From Gottfriedia sp002574545 (GTDB taxonomy: Bacteria > Bacillota > Bacilli > Bacillales > Bacillaceae_G), in the NCBI GenBank assembly GCA_052180195.1, contig CP197469.1: a DNA stretch of 64,000 nt; one strand, given 5' to 3'. Position numbers and translations under genes: made by a program. Below, one piece after another: positions 36,136-44,615 of this stretch (positions within the stretch are counted from its first letter, which is position 1; the number at the start of each line of letters is the position of its first letter). Under the pieces are notes generated by a model. It was not told the DNA's origin, made no database searches, and was given only the letters and a program-made list of their open reading frames with translations.

Positions 36136-36880
36136 ATTTTTCAACCAAACTTTTAGTGATTGCTAATAATTTTCTTACATCTTCAGGATTAGTTTTTCCA
36201 GTTTCTTCATTAATAATAGAAGAATATACGTGTGGGATAATTTTAGGTACTTTTTCTTCCAATGCAATTTCTAAAATCTCTGCAAAATTATCTAAATCAA
36301 TCCCACCAGTAGGCTCTAAAGCAAATCCTTCTTCTCCACATGCTTTTGCTACAGCTTTGAACTCTTCTATATGTTTTAAGCCTTTCATTGGGAAGTATTT
36401 TAATGCATTCCCACCCATATCACGAACTAACGCAATCGCAGATTTGATTGGAACAATCGCTGTTTCACTAGCAGCACTTACAGGTCCAGTCGAGATATTT
36501 ACATAGCCTACTTTACCAGTTGGAGATACTAGAGAATTAATCCAGCTATCTTTTTCACCTAAGTTAGCGCGTGTTGCACCTACTGCAGGAAAGACTTGAT
36601 TGATATGACTTCCTGGGTAATGTTTAGCAATTTCTGCTACAACTGCTGCTTGTCTGTTATCACCAGCACCAAGACCAATCGATACTGCTTCATCAATTTG
36701 AGCACCATATTCTTTCATTGCTGTAACAGCAGCCTCTACCGTTGGGTAATCTTTTGAAAGAACGCCTACTAATACGTGACCTTCTGCAGCCTCAAAAACT
36801 TCAACTGCATTTTCGATACTATTAGCTAAAACATTTAATGCTACACGGTTATTATAAAAACGTTTTTCAATATTTGTCAT
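36128..36880 (-). CDS. dgaF: 2-keto-3-deoxy-6-phosphogluconate aldolase, DgaF family
   Basis: A 250-residue protein of the DgaF-type KDPG aldolase family. It begins RFYNNRVALNVLANS and has characteristic stretches such as GLGAGDNRQAAVVAEIAKHYPGSHI (positions about 80-104) and EPTGGIDLDNFAEI near residue 191. It cleaves KDPG to pyruvate and glyceraldehyde 3-phosphate. The start overlaps the dgaE stop as ATGA. Gene 3 of the operon. Symbol by analogy with the Salmonella dga cluster. Confidence 0.85.
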   Translation of the reverse strand: MTNIEKRFYNNRVALNVLANSIENAVEVFEAAEGHVLVGVLSKDYPTVEAAVTAMKEYGAQIDEAVSIGLGAGDNRQAAVVAEIAKHYPGSHINQVFPAVGATRANLGEKDSWINSLVSPTGKVGYVNISTGPVSAASETAIVPIKSAIALVRDMGGNALKYFPMKGLKHIEEFKAVAKACGEEGFALEPTGGIDLDNFAEILEIALEEKVPKIIPHVYSSIINEETGKTNPEDVRKLLAITKSLVEKYA

Positions 36881-37986
36881 TGTTCAGTTCCTCCTAAGAT
36901 TGCTCTAATTTGTGCTTCGATTACGTAAATATCATCTGATTGTAGTGGTCGTGGATCAATATCGAAAAAGCCTTGACGAACTCCATAATCACGGGTATAA
37001 ATCGCAATATGACCATTCTTTAGTCGATCATTGACATCCTTTGCTGTCATTTTTGTTACTAGCGGATCAATTTGTATTCGTGCTCTAAATATTGCTCGTC
37101 CCGCTTCATCTTGTACAATCGTTACTTTAATACCATCAATCGATTCTAGTGATTTTAAAACTTCTAAACTAGCTTTTTCATTTTCACTATTGTCTTTTTT
37201 GACAAAATACTCATCTAAAGCTTGCAACAGACCAAAAGTGGTTTCTTTACCAACTTTCATACTTCTTCCAATACAATGTAATTGCACTTTTAACCACTCG
37301 ATATATTTTTTTCTACCGGCAACAATCCCTGAAGTAGGTCCCTCGATTGCTTTCGAACCACTATATATTGCTAAATCTGATACTTTGACATATTTTTGCA
37401 AATCCTCTTCAGCGGCAGCATCAACGATTAAAGGTACATTATTTGCTTTTGCTACTTCCCATGCTTCTTCAACTGAAATCATATTTTTTTGAACAGCATG
37501 ATGGGATTTTACATATAGAATTGCTGCCGTTTTTTCATTAATTGCCTCTGCAATATGCTCTACTTTCCCCTCATTTGCATAACCGACTTCTACTAATTTA
37601 CCTCCACCAAGGAAAATCATCGTTTCTACAGGAGCACCATACTGAACATTATGCCCCTTTAACATAATGATTTCATTTTTTGGAATTGGCTCTTGGTGTA
37701 ATCTTTCGCTTTTACGTCGGTTACCTTCTGTAACAATTGCCGCTACTGAAAGGGCAATCCCACTTGAAGCAGAGTTAACAACTACAGCTGCCTCGGATTG
37801 AAGAAGTCCAGCAATATGATTTCCCGCCTTATCAACTAAGTCCGATATTTCAACATAATTTTGACCACCAATTTTCATCGCTTCCATGACAGTATCTGTT
37901 GGAGCGGAAACACCTAATATACTCATCCTACCGCTTGCATTAATTACTCTTTTTAATCCATACTTAGCATTCAATGTGTTCTCCAT
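36877..37986 (-). CDS. dgaE: PLP-dependent ammonia-lyase, DgaE/SelA-like family
   Basis: A 369-residue fold-type I PLP enzyme related to SelA. It resembles D-glucosaminate-6-phosphate ammonia-lyase, which forms KDPG and ammonia. The PLP lysine is probably in YSGSKAIEGPTSGIVAG (near residue 232), preceded by VDAAAEED, whose first Asp would contact the pyridine nitrogen. The N terminus GLKRVINASGRMSILG is typical of the family. AAAAGGAG stands upstream of the ATG; the start overlaps the metallohydrolase end by 23 bp. Gene 2 of the operon. Confidence 0.87.
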   Translation of the reverse strand: MENTLNAKYGLKRVINASGRMSILGVSAPTDTVMEAMKIGGQNYVEISDLVDKAGNHIAGLLQSEAAVVVNSASSGIALSVAAIVTEGNRRKSERLHQEPIPKNEIIMLKGHNVQYGAPVETMIFLGGGKLVEVGYANEGKVEHIAEAINEKTAAILYVKSHHAVQKNMISVEEAWEVAKANNVPLIVDAAAEEDLQKYVKVSDLAIYSGSKAIEGPTSGIVAGRKKYIEWLKVQLHCIGRSMKVGKETTFGLLQALDEYFVKKDNSENEKASLEVLKSLESIDGIKVTIVQDEAGRAIFRARIQIDPLVTKMTAKDVNDRLKNGHIAIYTRDYGVRQGFFDIDPRPLQSDDIYVIEAQIRAILGGTEQ

Positions 37987-39067
37987 TAATAACGACTCCT
38001 TTTACTACGATTTTTTGTTTAGCTTGACGTTCTTCTCCTTCAGAATCTAGTAAGGTTGTCACTTCATCCTCAACAGTAAATAAAGTGAGGTTCGCAAGAT
38101 TTCCTATCGAAATTCTTCCAAGTTCCGGTTTATTTAGCCACTTTGCCGCATTCACTGTAACAGCATCAATAATTTCTTCTAGTGAATAACCTAAATATAA
38201 AAATTTTGATAAAACATGTGACATACTATAAACTGGTCCATTCAATCGATTTTTCCGATAAATATCAGTACTTATCGTATCGAATTTAATTCCATGTTCT
38301 TTAGCTTGCAAAGCTGTTTTAAACGAAAAACTTGCATTTCCGTGCCCAACATCTAAATGAACACCTCGATTAATTGCCTTTAGAAAATTCGGAAGTGGTC
38401 TTCCTTTCTCATCAAACAAATTATTTGCTTTACCATTTAAGTAGTGAGTAATTATATCTTTTTCTTCAAGTAGGTTTAGAACATCATTTATATCTGGTGG
38501 TCCTGAACCAATATGAACCATAAGTGGTAAGTTAGTATCGTTAGAAAACTGACGTGCTATTTTTAAAGGTTCTACACCATTTTCACCTACAACACTTTTG
38601 CTAATCCTTGCCTTCAGTCCGATAATAAAGTCTTTATGTTCTGCAATTGTATTTTTGAGTTGATCTTCATTTAACCAAGTCAAATCAGATAACTCGTCAA
38701 TCCGTATTAAGCCAATTCGTGAAATATTTAAAAATGCGAAAACATTTGTTTTTGACTTTTTACAACTACTTACCAATTTGGACAAATTATCAGCACCTGT
38801 ACTACCCGCATCAACAATTGTAGTAACACCCGTTTTATAACCAATCTCGTCGACATCATCACCATATGGCTCAAATTCTGCATATGCGTGAACATGCATA
38901 TCGATCCAGCCACTAGAAACAAATACATTATGCTTGTAATCTACTAATTTCTCACCATAACCGCATCCAGCAGCTACAATGTCTTTAATCCTTTTATTTT
39001 CTACTATGATATCAACAGAACTTCCGTCTATCATTTTTACATTTTGTAGTACGAAATGATCTTTCAT
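37964..39067 (-). CDS. Amidohydrolase/deacetylase family metallohydrolase
   Basis: A 367-residue dihydroorotase-like metallohydrolase. Metal ligands include GWIDMHVHAYAE (HxH near residue 60), a probable carboxylated Lys in IGLKARIS, His in LMVHIGSGP, and the VHLDVGHGNASF segment. The group is often found beside DgaE- and DgaF-like genes in Firmicutes, where N-deacylation of the amino-sugar acid is the simplest role. ATG at 39067 with AAGGATGAGTGGAA upstream; a GTG precedes it. First gene of the operon, behind the promoter and cre-like site. Confidence 0.85.
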   Translation of the reverse strand: MKDHFVLQNVKMIDGSSVDIIVENKRIKDIVAAGCGYGEKLVDYKHNVFVSSGWIDMHVHAYAEFEPYGDDVDEIGYKTGVTTIVDAGSTGADNLSKLVSSCKKSKTNVFAFLNISRIGLIRIDELSDLTWLNEDQLKNTIAEHKDFIIGLKARISKSVVGENGVEPLKIARQFSNDTNLPLMVHIGSGPPDINDVLNLLEEKDIITHYLNGKANNLFDEKGRPLPNFLKAINRGVHLDVGHGNASFSFKTALQAKEHGIKFDTISTDIYRKNRLNGPVYSMSHVLSKFLYLGYSLEEIIDAVTVNAAKWLNKPELGRISIGNLANLTLFTVEDEVTTLLDSEGEERQAKQKIVVKGVVINGEHIEC

Positions 39068-39108
39068 TTCCACTCATCCTTTTTTCGTAAACAAACTAAA
39101 TTGTTTAA

Positions 39109-39122
39109 TGTATTCGTTTACA
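39109..39122. promoter_or_regulatory. cre-like site (CcpA) in the dga operon leader
   Basis: The 14-mer TGTATTCGTTTACA matches the TGWAANCGNTNWCA cre consensus at all but one defined position. It lies about 20-32 bp after the predicted transcript start, where CcpA acts as a roadblock. A GTAAAC/GTTTAC pair in the same leader could also serve the GntR regulator. Confidence 0.55.
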
Positions 39123-39147
39123 TCTATCTTGTTTATTATTCCAATGT

Positions 39148-39176
39148 AGAATAACATCTAATTTTCCATTAGTCAA
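39148..39176 (-). promoter_or_regulatory. Promoter of the dga-like operon
   Basis: TTGACT (39171-39176) and TATTCT (39148-39153) on the minus strand with a 17-bp spacer, about 80 bp upstream of the metallohydrolase ATG. Confidence 0.7.
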
Positions 39177-39310
39177 TATAACGTTATAATGTTTAATTAA
39201 TTTTTTTTTCTGAATTCTTAAAACTTTCCACGAATAAACGTCGTTAAATAGTTCAATTTATGACCTAAATTCTACTTACTATTTACCTAATTAATTATTT
39301 TTATGGATAC

Positions 39311-39357
39311 AAAAAAAAGCTTGTAAACATGGAGAAAACTCCATTGTCTACAAGCTA
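39311..39357 (-). terminator. Terminator of the GNAT gene
   Basis: Arms starting AGCTTGTA and ending TACAAGCT with a CTCC loop stem, followed on the minus strand by eight T residues. Confidence 0.85.
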
Positions 39358-39408
39358 AAGAGAAAGTGAACTTATCGCATACATTACCATACGCAGTAAA
39401 ATTTAGTT

Positions 39409-39849
39409 TTAGTTAATACTTATTTCTTTCTTAAAAACTTTTTGTGATTTTGTGTTTTCAAAACCAATCTTTTTATAAAAAATAAGTGTATCTACCCTAA
39501 TTTCATTTGTCCGTACCCTTATTTCCTTAAATCCCGATAATTTTGACCATTCTTCACATCTTTTCACTAGCATCTTACCAATTTTTTGACCCCTATATGT
39601 ACTGTCAACAACCAAACCACCAATTTCAACATAGGGTGGGGACTCAATCAAATAACGTCCGTGAGCATGAATCCATCCAATCAGATTACCTTCAAACTCT
39701 GCGACAAGTACAACATGATCTTTTTGATCTATTATTTTAATTAATCTTTCAAAGACTTGATTTTTTTCAACATTGTAACCAAATTGACCCGATAATCTAG
39801 CAATTTCTAAACTATCATTTGTTGTAGCAACTCTATATCTAATATCCAT
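39409..39849 (-). CDS. GNAT acetyltransferase
   Basis: A 146-residue acetyltransferase. The acetyl-CoA motif is STYRGQKIGKMLVKRCEEW near residue 90, with RTNEIRVDTLIFYKKIGFE after it. The start at 39849 (MDIRYRVATTND) has GGGAAGTG upstream and begins at the first strand of the fold; the 14 extra codons of the longer frame look non-coding. Acceptor unknown. Confidence 0.88.
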   Translation of the reverse strand: MDIRYRVATTNDSLEIARLSGQFGYNVEKNQVFERLIKIIDQKDHVVLVAEFEGNLIGWIHAHGRYLIESPPYVEIGGLVVDSTYRGQKIGKMLVKRCEEWSKLSGFKEIRVRTNEIRVDTLIFYKKIGFENTKSQKVFKKEISIN

Positions 39850-39949
39850 ATTACACTTCCCATTTAAACTTAAATTAATAAATGCACTCATATTCTCATT
39901 AGTATCTAAAATACTAATTCAATTGTTGAATGGATTTTAAAATGTTAAT

Positions 39950-40513
39950 CTAATTTAGTTTTGCATAGATGCAAGTATCAGTTAGTTTTTTCCCGTCAGC
40001 TGACAGATCTTCATTACGTAATACCCCTTCAAGCTCAAAACCTAGTTTTTCAGGAATCGCACGACTTTTAATGTTATTAAATTCACATCGTATGCCAATT
40101 CTTCTAAATTTAAGTAGCGAAAAGCCAAGGTTAGTTAACTCACTTACTACCTCTGTCATATATCCATTACCACTATATTGCGTGTTAATCCAGTATCCAA
40201 TTTCACCTTTAGGAATCTTCCAATTAATTTCGTGAAGGCTAGCAGTTCCAATAAAATCATTAGTATCCTTAAGATAAATAAGATAACGAAAGCTTTCTCT
40301 TTTTAGAAAATCGATATGGGCATTTCTTAGAAGACTTTCCGTTTCTTCAACAGAAGGAATTGACTGGAATAAAGACAACCATTGCTTTAATTCACTAATT
40401 GAATCCTTAATAGCTTGCTGTACAACTTTCCCCTCTCCAGCTTGAAGAGGTGCTCGCAGAATTAATCTGTCTGTTTCTATTTGGAACGGAACATCTAATA
40501 AAATAGGATTCAT
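39950..40513 (-). CDS. RimJ/RimL-type GNAT acetyltransferase
   Basis: A 187-residue protein with the RimJ/RimL pattern: IETDRLILRAP at the N terminus, GYWINTQYSGNGYMTEVVSE as acetyl-CoA region, and CEFNNIKSRAIPEKLGFELEG. It is expected to acetylate a protein N terminus or a small amine. GAGAGGGGAAATGAT leads the ATG. Single gene. Confidence 0.9.
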   Translation of the reverse strand: MNPILLDVPFQIETDRLILRAPLQAGEGKVVQQAIKDSISELKQWLSLFQSIPSVEETESLLRNAHIDFLKRESFRYLIYLKDTNDFIGTASLHEINWKIPKGEIGYWINTQYSGNGYMTEVVSELTNLGFSLLKFRRIGIRCEFNNIKSRAIPEKLGFELEGVLRNEDLSADGKKLTDTCIYAKLN

Positions 40514-40910
40514 ATCATTTCCCCTCTCGAAAAAACTTTAAATGATGAACTAATAAAACTTTGTAAAAAATCTTTCACCCAAAAGAAACAATCCTAGAGT
40601 GAGAGTGACATTTCGTGAGACCACCTAATCCGAAATTATGAATTACTTGATAAACATCAATACAATAAAGCTGTTCTCATTAAAAGGAATTTCTCTTAAA
40701 TTGGAAAATAAAAAAACTTGGTCAACTCTAAATAATTCTATATTATTAAAGAAATTCCTCTATGATGATTAAACTAAACTCGGATTATGTTGAATAAATC
40801 AGAGCTGACAAAGTCACTTATGTTGTTGAATTAATCTGCATTTTTCTTAAGTAAAAGGACCGACAAGCAATTACGACAAGTACCCTTCGTCGCTGCAAAT
40901 TTACACTTTC
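40514..40910. other. Intergenic region, no recognisable gene
   Basis: About 400 bp of AT-rich sequence without a frame longer than a few dozen codons or a ribosome binding site. It ends at a strong hairpin and a short coding relic. Confidence 0.4.
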
Positions 40911-40913
40911 TTA

Positions 40914-40962
40914 AAATGCAAAAAAGTGTAAGAAAAAATATTCCCTACACTTTTTTGCATTT
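40914..40962 (-). terminator. Strong hairpin with 17-bp perfect stem
   Basis: Arms AAATGCAAAAAAGTGTA and TACACTTTTTTGCATTT. It follows a short relic that ends TVTVQ at 40979 on the minus strand and resembles the weaker hairpin at 41731-41770. Confidence 0.75.
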
Positions 40963-40978
40963 TTATATCCTTATTACT

Positions 40979-41041
40979 GAACAGTAACTGTTTTTGGTTT
41001 TACAGATACTTTAAATCCGTCTCTACTAAGGTAAATATTCT
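40979..41041 (-). pseudogene. Short C-terminal relic (GFKVSVKPKTVTVQ)
   Basis: Minus-strand reading of 20 codons ending in TAA, encoding RDGFKVSVKPKTVTVQ. It looks like the tail of a lost protein. A related tail (TVTIPQGFKVTTSPKQ) lies before a similar hairpin at about 41805-41873. No start or upstream coding sequence remains. Confidence 0.4.
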
Positions 41042-41043
41042 TG

Positions 41044-41478
41044 TTAACTATTCGTTAATTGACCCTTTATTAGAGCTTTATCTAATTCTCGTACTTTATC
41101 ATATGAATGTAAGAGTTGATCAGGGACCAATGTTCTCCCATATTCCCATGCATTTGTTTCTATTTCAGACTTAAGCTTTGCGATTTCTTCATCTTCACCA
41201 TACATTAGAATTCTTAAATCATGTTTGTTTTTCTTAAAATCTAAGTAATAACCAATCACGTGAAAAAGAATAATTTTTACAAAGTTCTCATCTGTTTCTT
41301 TAATTCTAAGATTACTGATATAACCGTTAACTTGAAGATAATTAAATTTTATAGTATTAGTCGATACGTTATAGCTCATAGGGACAGTGAGATTATTGTT
41401 AATTTCAAAGTCAATATTTAAATCGTGCTGTTCTAAAGTATCTTTAATGATTTTTTCTATATTCCATATATAAATCAT
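41044..41478 (-). CDS. Metallopeptidase-like protein with degenerate HExxH motif
   Basis: A 144-residue protein of no named family. The middle reads ILFHVIGYYLDFKKNKHD, where an IrrE/ImmA-type or related zinc peptidase would have HEIGHYLD. Both the catalytic Glu and the second His are replaced, so a peptidase activity is unlikely. The C-terminal helix contains NAWEYGR, also seen in such proteins (a third-ligand region E..A..F/Y). ATG at 41478 chosen as the only methionine near GGAGGG, with a long spacing. Possibly a regulator or immunity-type remnant. Confidence 0.5.
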   Translation of the reverse strand: MIYIWNIEKIIKDTLEQHDLNIDFEINNNLTVPMSYNVSTNTIKFNYLQVNGYISNLRIKETDENFVKIILFHVIGYYLDFKKNKHDLRILMYGEDEEIAKLKSEIETNAWEYGRTLVPDQLLHSYDKVRELDKALIKGQLTNS

Positions 41479-41730
41479 TTTACTTTCACTTCCCTCCAAA
41501 TATACTTTGTCATTGATATTTACAGCCAATTATGTACTGTATAATCCCTGCTAAATGAACTTTAATTTGCTATTATGCGTCAATCAGCCCAACAAACTAA
41601 ATTAACACCTCTACATACAAGTATAAACTCATTTTTTCCACCTATCACTATAAAAAATTTTTTACCTGTTGCAGAACCTGCATTTGCATTGTTTTTAATC
41701 GGTAGCTGCATAACAATCTTTTATACTAAT

Positions 41731-41770
41731 AAAAAAAGTGCAGGAAATTTTTACATCCCTACACTTTTCT
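41731..41770 (-). terminator. Terminator after the lsr-like cluster
   Basis: Imperfect AAAAGTGTAGGG-type hairpin with a run of seven T on the minus strand. Its arm sequence matches the hairpin at 40914-40962. Confidence 0.6.
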
Positions 41771-41804
41771 TAATTGATAAATTATTTTGGATACAATTAT
41801 TGTT

Positions 41805-41873
41805 TTGGACTTGTCGTAACTTTAAAGCCTTGTGGTATTGTAACGGTTTCCTTTTTCAACATATATTAAGCTT
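41805..41873 (-). pseudogene. Short C-terminal relic after lsrF
   Basis: The minus strand reads MLKKETVTIPQGFKVTTSPKQ then stop, overlapping the lsrF stop region, with no ribosome binding site. It is similar to the tail at 40979-41041. Best read as the leftover end of a gene replaced by the lsr-like cluster; a genuine mini-gene is less likely. Confidence 0.35.
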
Positions 41874-42657
41874 TTACTTTTGAGGTAGATTCATATAAAT
41901 CTACTGCTTCATTTACTGTGAATCCTTTATGAACGATGGAATGTATTGCTTGAATCATTGCAAGAGGATGCTGTGATTGCCATATATTTCTTCCCATATC
42001 CACACCAGCTGCACCTTGCTCCATAGCATTATACGTAATTTCTAGCGTTTCACGAATTGTATCAAATTTTGGGCCACCTGCAATAACGATAGGAACCGGG
42101 CACTTACTCGTTACCTGTTCAAAGTTGTCGCAGTAATAAGTCTTCACAATATCAGTACCCATTTCAGCAAGAACTCTTGAAGCTAATGCTAAGAACCTGG
42201 CATCCCGTTTTTCAAGCTCTTTTCCGACAGCAGTAATTCCAAGTACGGGTATTCCGTAATCATGAGCATCAGTTACAACATGAGCTAGATTTGTTACTGT
42301 TTGTGTTTCATAGTCAGATCCGATAAAAACCGAAACCCCTACACCAACAACATTATGGCGAATTGCTTCTTTTATTGAAGTAACAATCGTTTCATTCGCT
42401 AAATCCTTCCCTAAAGTTGTAGGGCCGCCCGAAACACGAAGAACCATTGGTTTTTCCGTATTTTTCGGAATACATGCTGCAAGTGTACCTCTTGTTAAAT
42501 ATAGTGAATCCGTGTATGGAAGTAAGTCTCTGACAGTTTCCTCAGGCTTTTCTAAGCCTCTTATTGGCCCTAAGAAATAGCCATGATCTATCGCAAGCAT
42601 TACAGCCCTCTTATTTGGTAATATTTTGTTTAATCGATTTTCAAATCCCCAGCTCAC
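41866..42657 (-). CDS. lsrF: AI-2 processing thiolase LsrF-like
   Basis: A 263-residue class I aldolase-fold protein like LsrF, which transfers an acetyl group from 3-hydroxy-2,4-pentadione 5-phosphate to CoA in AI-2 degradation. The N-terminal VMLAIDHGYFLGPIRGLEKP and the later GGPKFDTIRETLE and GAAGVDMGRNIWQ are typical. The probable catalytic Lys is in DIVKTYYCDNF. It starts three bases after the cupin stop. Last gene of lsrK-cupin-lsrF. Confidence 0.88.
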   Translation of the reverse strand: MSWGFENRLNKILPNKRAVMLAIDHGYFLGPIRGLEKPEETVRDLLPYTDSLYLTRGTLAACIPKNTEKPMVLRVSGGPTTLGKDLANETIVTSIKEAIRHNVVGVGVSVFIGSDYETQTVTNLAHVVTDAHDYGIPVLGITAVGKELEKRDARFLALASRVLAEMGTDIVKTYYCDNFEQVTSKCPVPIVIAGGPKFDTIRETLEITYNAMEQGAAGVDMGRNIWQSQHPLAMIQAIHSIVHKGFTVNEAVDLYESTSKVKA

Positions 42658-42660
42658 TAT

Positions 42661-43029
42661 CTATTCACTCCTTAACTTGATTTCTGGATTCTTTATATTA
42701 ACAACATCTCTTTCTAAAGTATGCGGAGATTTAATGAAGAGGGCTTTAAATGTTTTGTCTGTTTGATTGATAAGGTAATGAGCATCGCCTGGGTTGCATT
42801 GAATCATATCACCTGGTATTGTAGTCACCTTATTACCATTAATATAGAAATCTATCTGCCCTTCGAGAATATAGAAAATTTCTTCGCAAACTGTATGATA
42901 ATGGTTTTGGAAGTCTTGACCTGGTTTCAAAACAACCACACCAATATCTACGTTTGGACCTTTTGATAAATATTTCGGCCCGTTGTCACCAAACCGATAT
43001 TCGAAGTCATTTTCGTGAACTTTCTTCAT
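42661..43029 (-). CDS. Cupin-domain protein in the lsr-like cluster
   Basis: A 122-residue single cupin. The metal motif 1 reads NHYHTVCEEIFYILEG and motif 2 PGDMIQCNPGDAHYLIN, giving two His plus a Glu and a further His. It lies between lsrK and lsrF, where enteric clusters have LsrG, the isomerase of phospho-AI-2. A functional replacement of LsrG is an attractive inference. ATG at 43029 with AAGGG nine bases upstream; the in-frame GTG at 43047 is closer to lsrK. Confidence 0.75.
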   Translation of the reverse strand: MKKVHENDFEYRFGDNGPKYLSKGPNVDIGVVVLKPGQDFQNHYHTVCEEIFYILEGQIDFYINGNKVTTIPGDMIQCNPGDAHYLINQTDKTFKALFIKSPHTLERDVVNIKNPEIKLRSE

Positions 43030-43048
43030 CCCTTCACACCCTTTCACA

Positions 43049-44611
43049 TTACTTTAGACCAGGTGCCTTCCACATATGAGTCGTTAAACCACGATCAGCA
43101 AGTTGAAGCTGTTCTACATATACACTTCTCCATTTTTCATAGATTTCTAAGTATTGATCATGGTTTTCATTGTTAGGTATATATGTCCTCTCCCACTTTA
43201 TAACTTGTTTAACTGCTTGATGGATATTCTCATAAATTCCTATCCCAATCCCCGCATATAATGCGGTGCCTAATGCTGCTGCTTCTTTAACTACAGGTAC
43301 TTTCACTGGTACTCCAAGGACATCTGCAAGTGTTTGGCTCCAAAGCTTTCCTTTCGAAGCACCACCTGTAAAAATAACTTCACTTGGATAAAAACCAGTT
43401 TCTTCTTCTATAGTCTTTAAGTTTCCTAGTGTGATAAGCGCAGCATTTTCTTGAATCGATTTAAACATTTCTTTTTTACCAGTCTTTAGAGGATCTAGAG
43501 TGAGATTAATAAATGATGGAGATGCATGGCGCCAAGCGCTATAATTCATCGTATCTGAAAAGATAGGAATAATCCCATTTGCTCCGATTGGAACATTTTT
43601 TGACTTTTCTTCTAAAATTTCGTACGGGTCTTTACCAGTCACTTTTGCTTCTGCTTTTTCCAAATCACAAAAAGCATCACGAAACCACCTCATTACAAGC
43701 CCGGGGAAAAAAGCAATGGTTTCTAACTGCCATAATTCAGGCACTGCATGGCAGTTAACCCGTATACGGCCACTTTTGTCAACTAAAGGCTGTCTCACAT
43801 TGACTTCCTGTTGCCAAAATGATCCACCTGATACAACAACTTGACCCGCTTTTACCGCACCGACACCAACAGAAGCCATTTGAGCATCCCCGCCTCCACA
43901 AATAACCGGAGTTCCTGAATTCAAACCTGTATACGCTGCTACCTCATCCGTCATGTAACCGATAACGGTACCAGCTTCATTTACCAGCGGAAATAAATTA
44001 TTTTTTAGTCCGCACATTTTTACTACATCACTTTCCCAATTCCTTTTCTCAATATCAAATATCCCTGTAGTACACCCATTTGAAGGATCCACTTGTAGCT
44101 TCCCTGACAATTTATAAAGAATCCAATCATTAATCATCGTCATGTGAGTGGCTTTTTCATAAATCCCTGGTAAATGATTTTTTATCCATAAAAGCCTAGG
44201 TAGTGCTCCTAATGCAAACATTTGACCTGATAACCTATAAATCTTGTATTCTAATTCAGAATCTAATTCCTTTAATGCTTTGACTTCAGCAGAAGCTCGA
44301 GCATCTACATTTGCACAAGCCCAAATCTCCTTACCCGTTTCATCATAAAGGACAATTCCTTCCCTCATACTTGTAGCACTTATCGCTTTTATATTTTTTG
44401 CGTTAACTCCTGTTTCTTCAATAACAGACTTTACACACTGAACGACTAATTTCCAGTTTGTTTCCCAATCAAAATCCATAGATCCTGGATACTTTTCATT
44501 TGATAAATGGTTCCATTCTATTTGTGAAAACCCAACTTGATTTCCTAATTGATCAAATAAAACAGCGCGGATACTACCGGTACCAGCATCAAATGCCAGA
44601 ATATACACCAT
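43049..44611 (-). CDS. lsrK: Autoinducer-2 kinase LsrK-like
   Basis: A 520-residue FGGY-family kinase resembling LsrK, which phosphorylates internalised AI-2. The N-terminal phosphate loop is FDAGTGSIRAVLFD, the middle has DVDARAS-like ANVDARASAEV, and the C-terminal GGASKGKLWSQTLADVLG motif is typical. The ATG has GGAGGTG upstream, kept within the tail of the decayed lsrR. No lsrACDB transporter genes are present in the window. First gene of the cluster. Confidence 0.88.
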   Translation of the reverse strand: MVYILAFDAGTGSIRAVLFDQLGNQVGFSQIEWNHLSNEKYPGSMDFDWETNWKLVVQCVKSVIEETGVNAKNIKAISATSMREGIVLYDETGKEIWACANVDARASAEVKALKELDSELEYKIYRLSGQMFALGALPRLLWIKNHLPGIYEKATHMTMINDWILYKLSGKLQVDPSNGCTTGIFDIEKRNWESDVVKMCGLKNNLFPLVNEAGTVIGYMTDEVAAYTGLNSGTPVICGGGDAQMASVGVGAVKAGQVVVSGGSFWQQEVNVRQPLVDKSGRIRVNCHAVPELWQLETIAFFPGLVMRWFRDAFCDLEKAEAKVTGKDPYEILEEKSKNVPIGANGIIPIFSDTMNYSAWRHASPSFINLTLDPLKTGKKEMFKSIQENAALITLGNLKTIEEETGFYPSEVIFTGGASKGKLWSQTLADVLGVPVKVPVVKEAAALGTALYAGIGIGIYENIHQAVKQVIKWERTYIPNNENHDQYLEIYEKWRSVYVEQLQLADRGLTTHMWKAPGLK

Positions 44612-44615
44612 TAAT

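Noticed and set aside
41575..41883. A plus-strand frame of 102 codons and a minus-strand 43-codon frame (MQLPIKNNANAGS...) between the peptidase-like gene and lsrF
   Set aside because: Neither has a ribosome binding site or family pattern, and the plus frame runs through a terminator and the end of lsrF.
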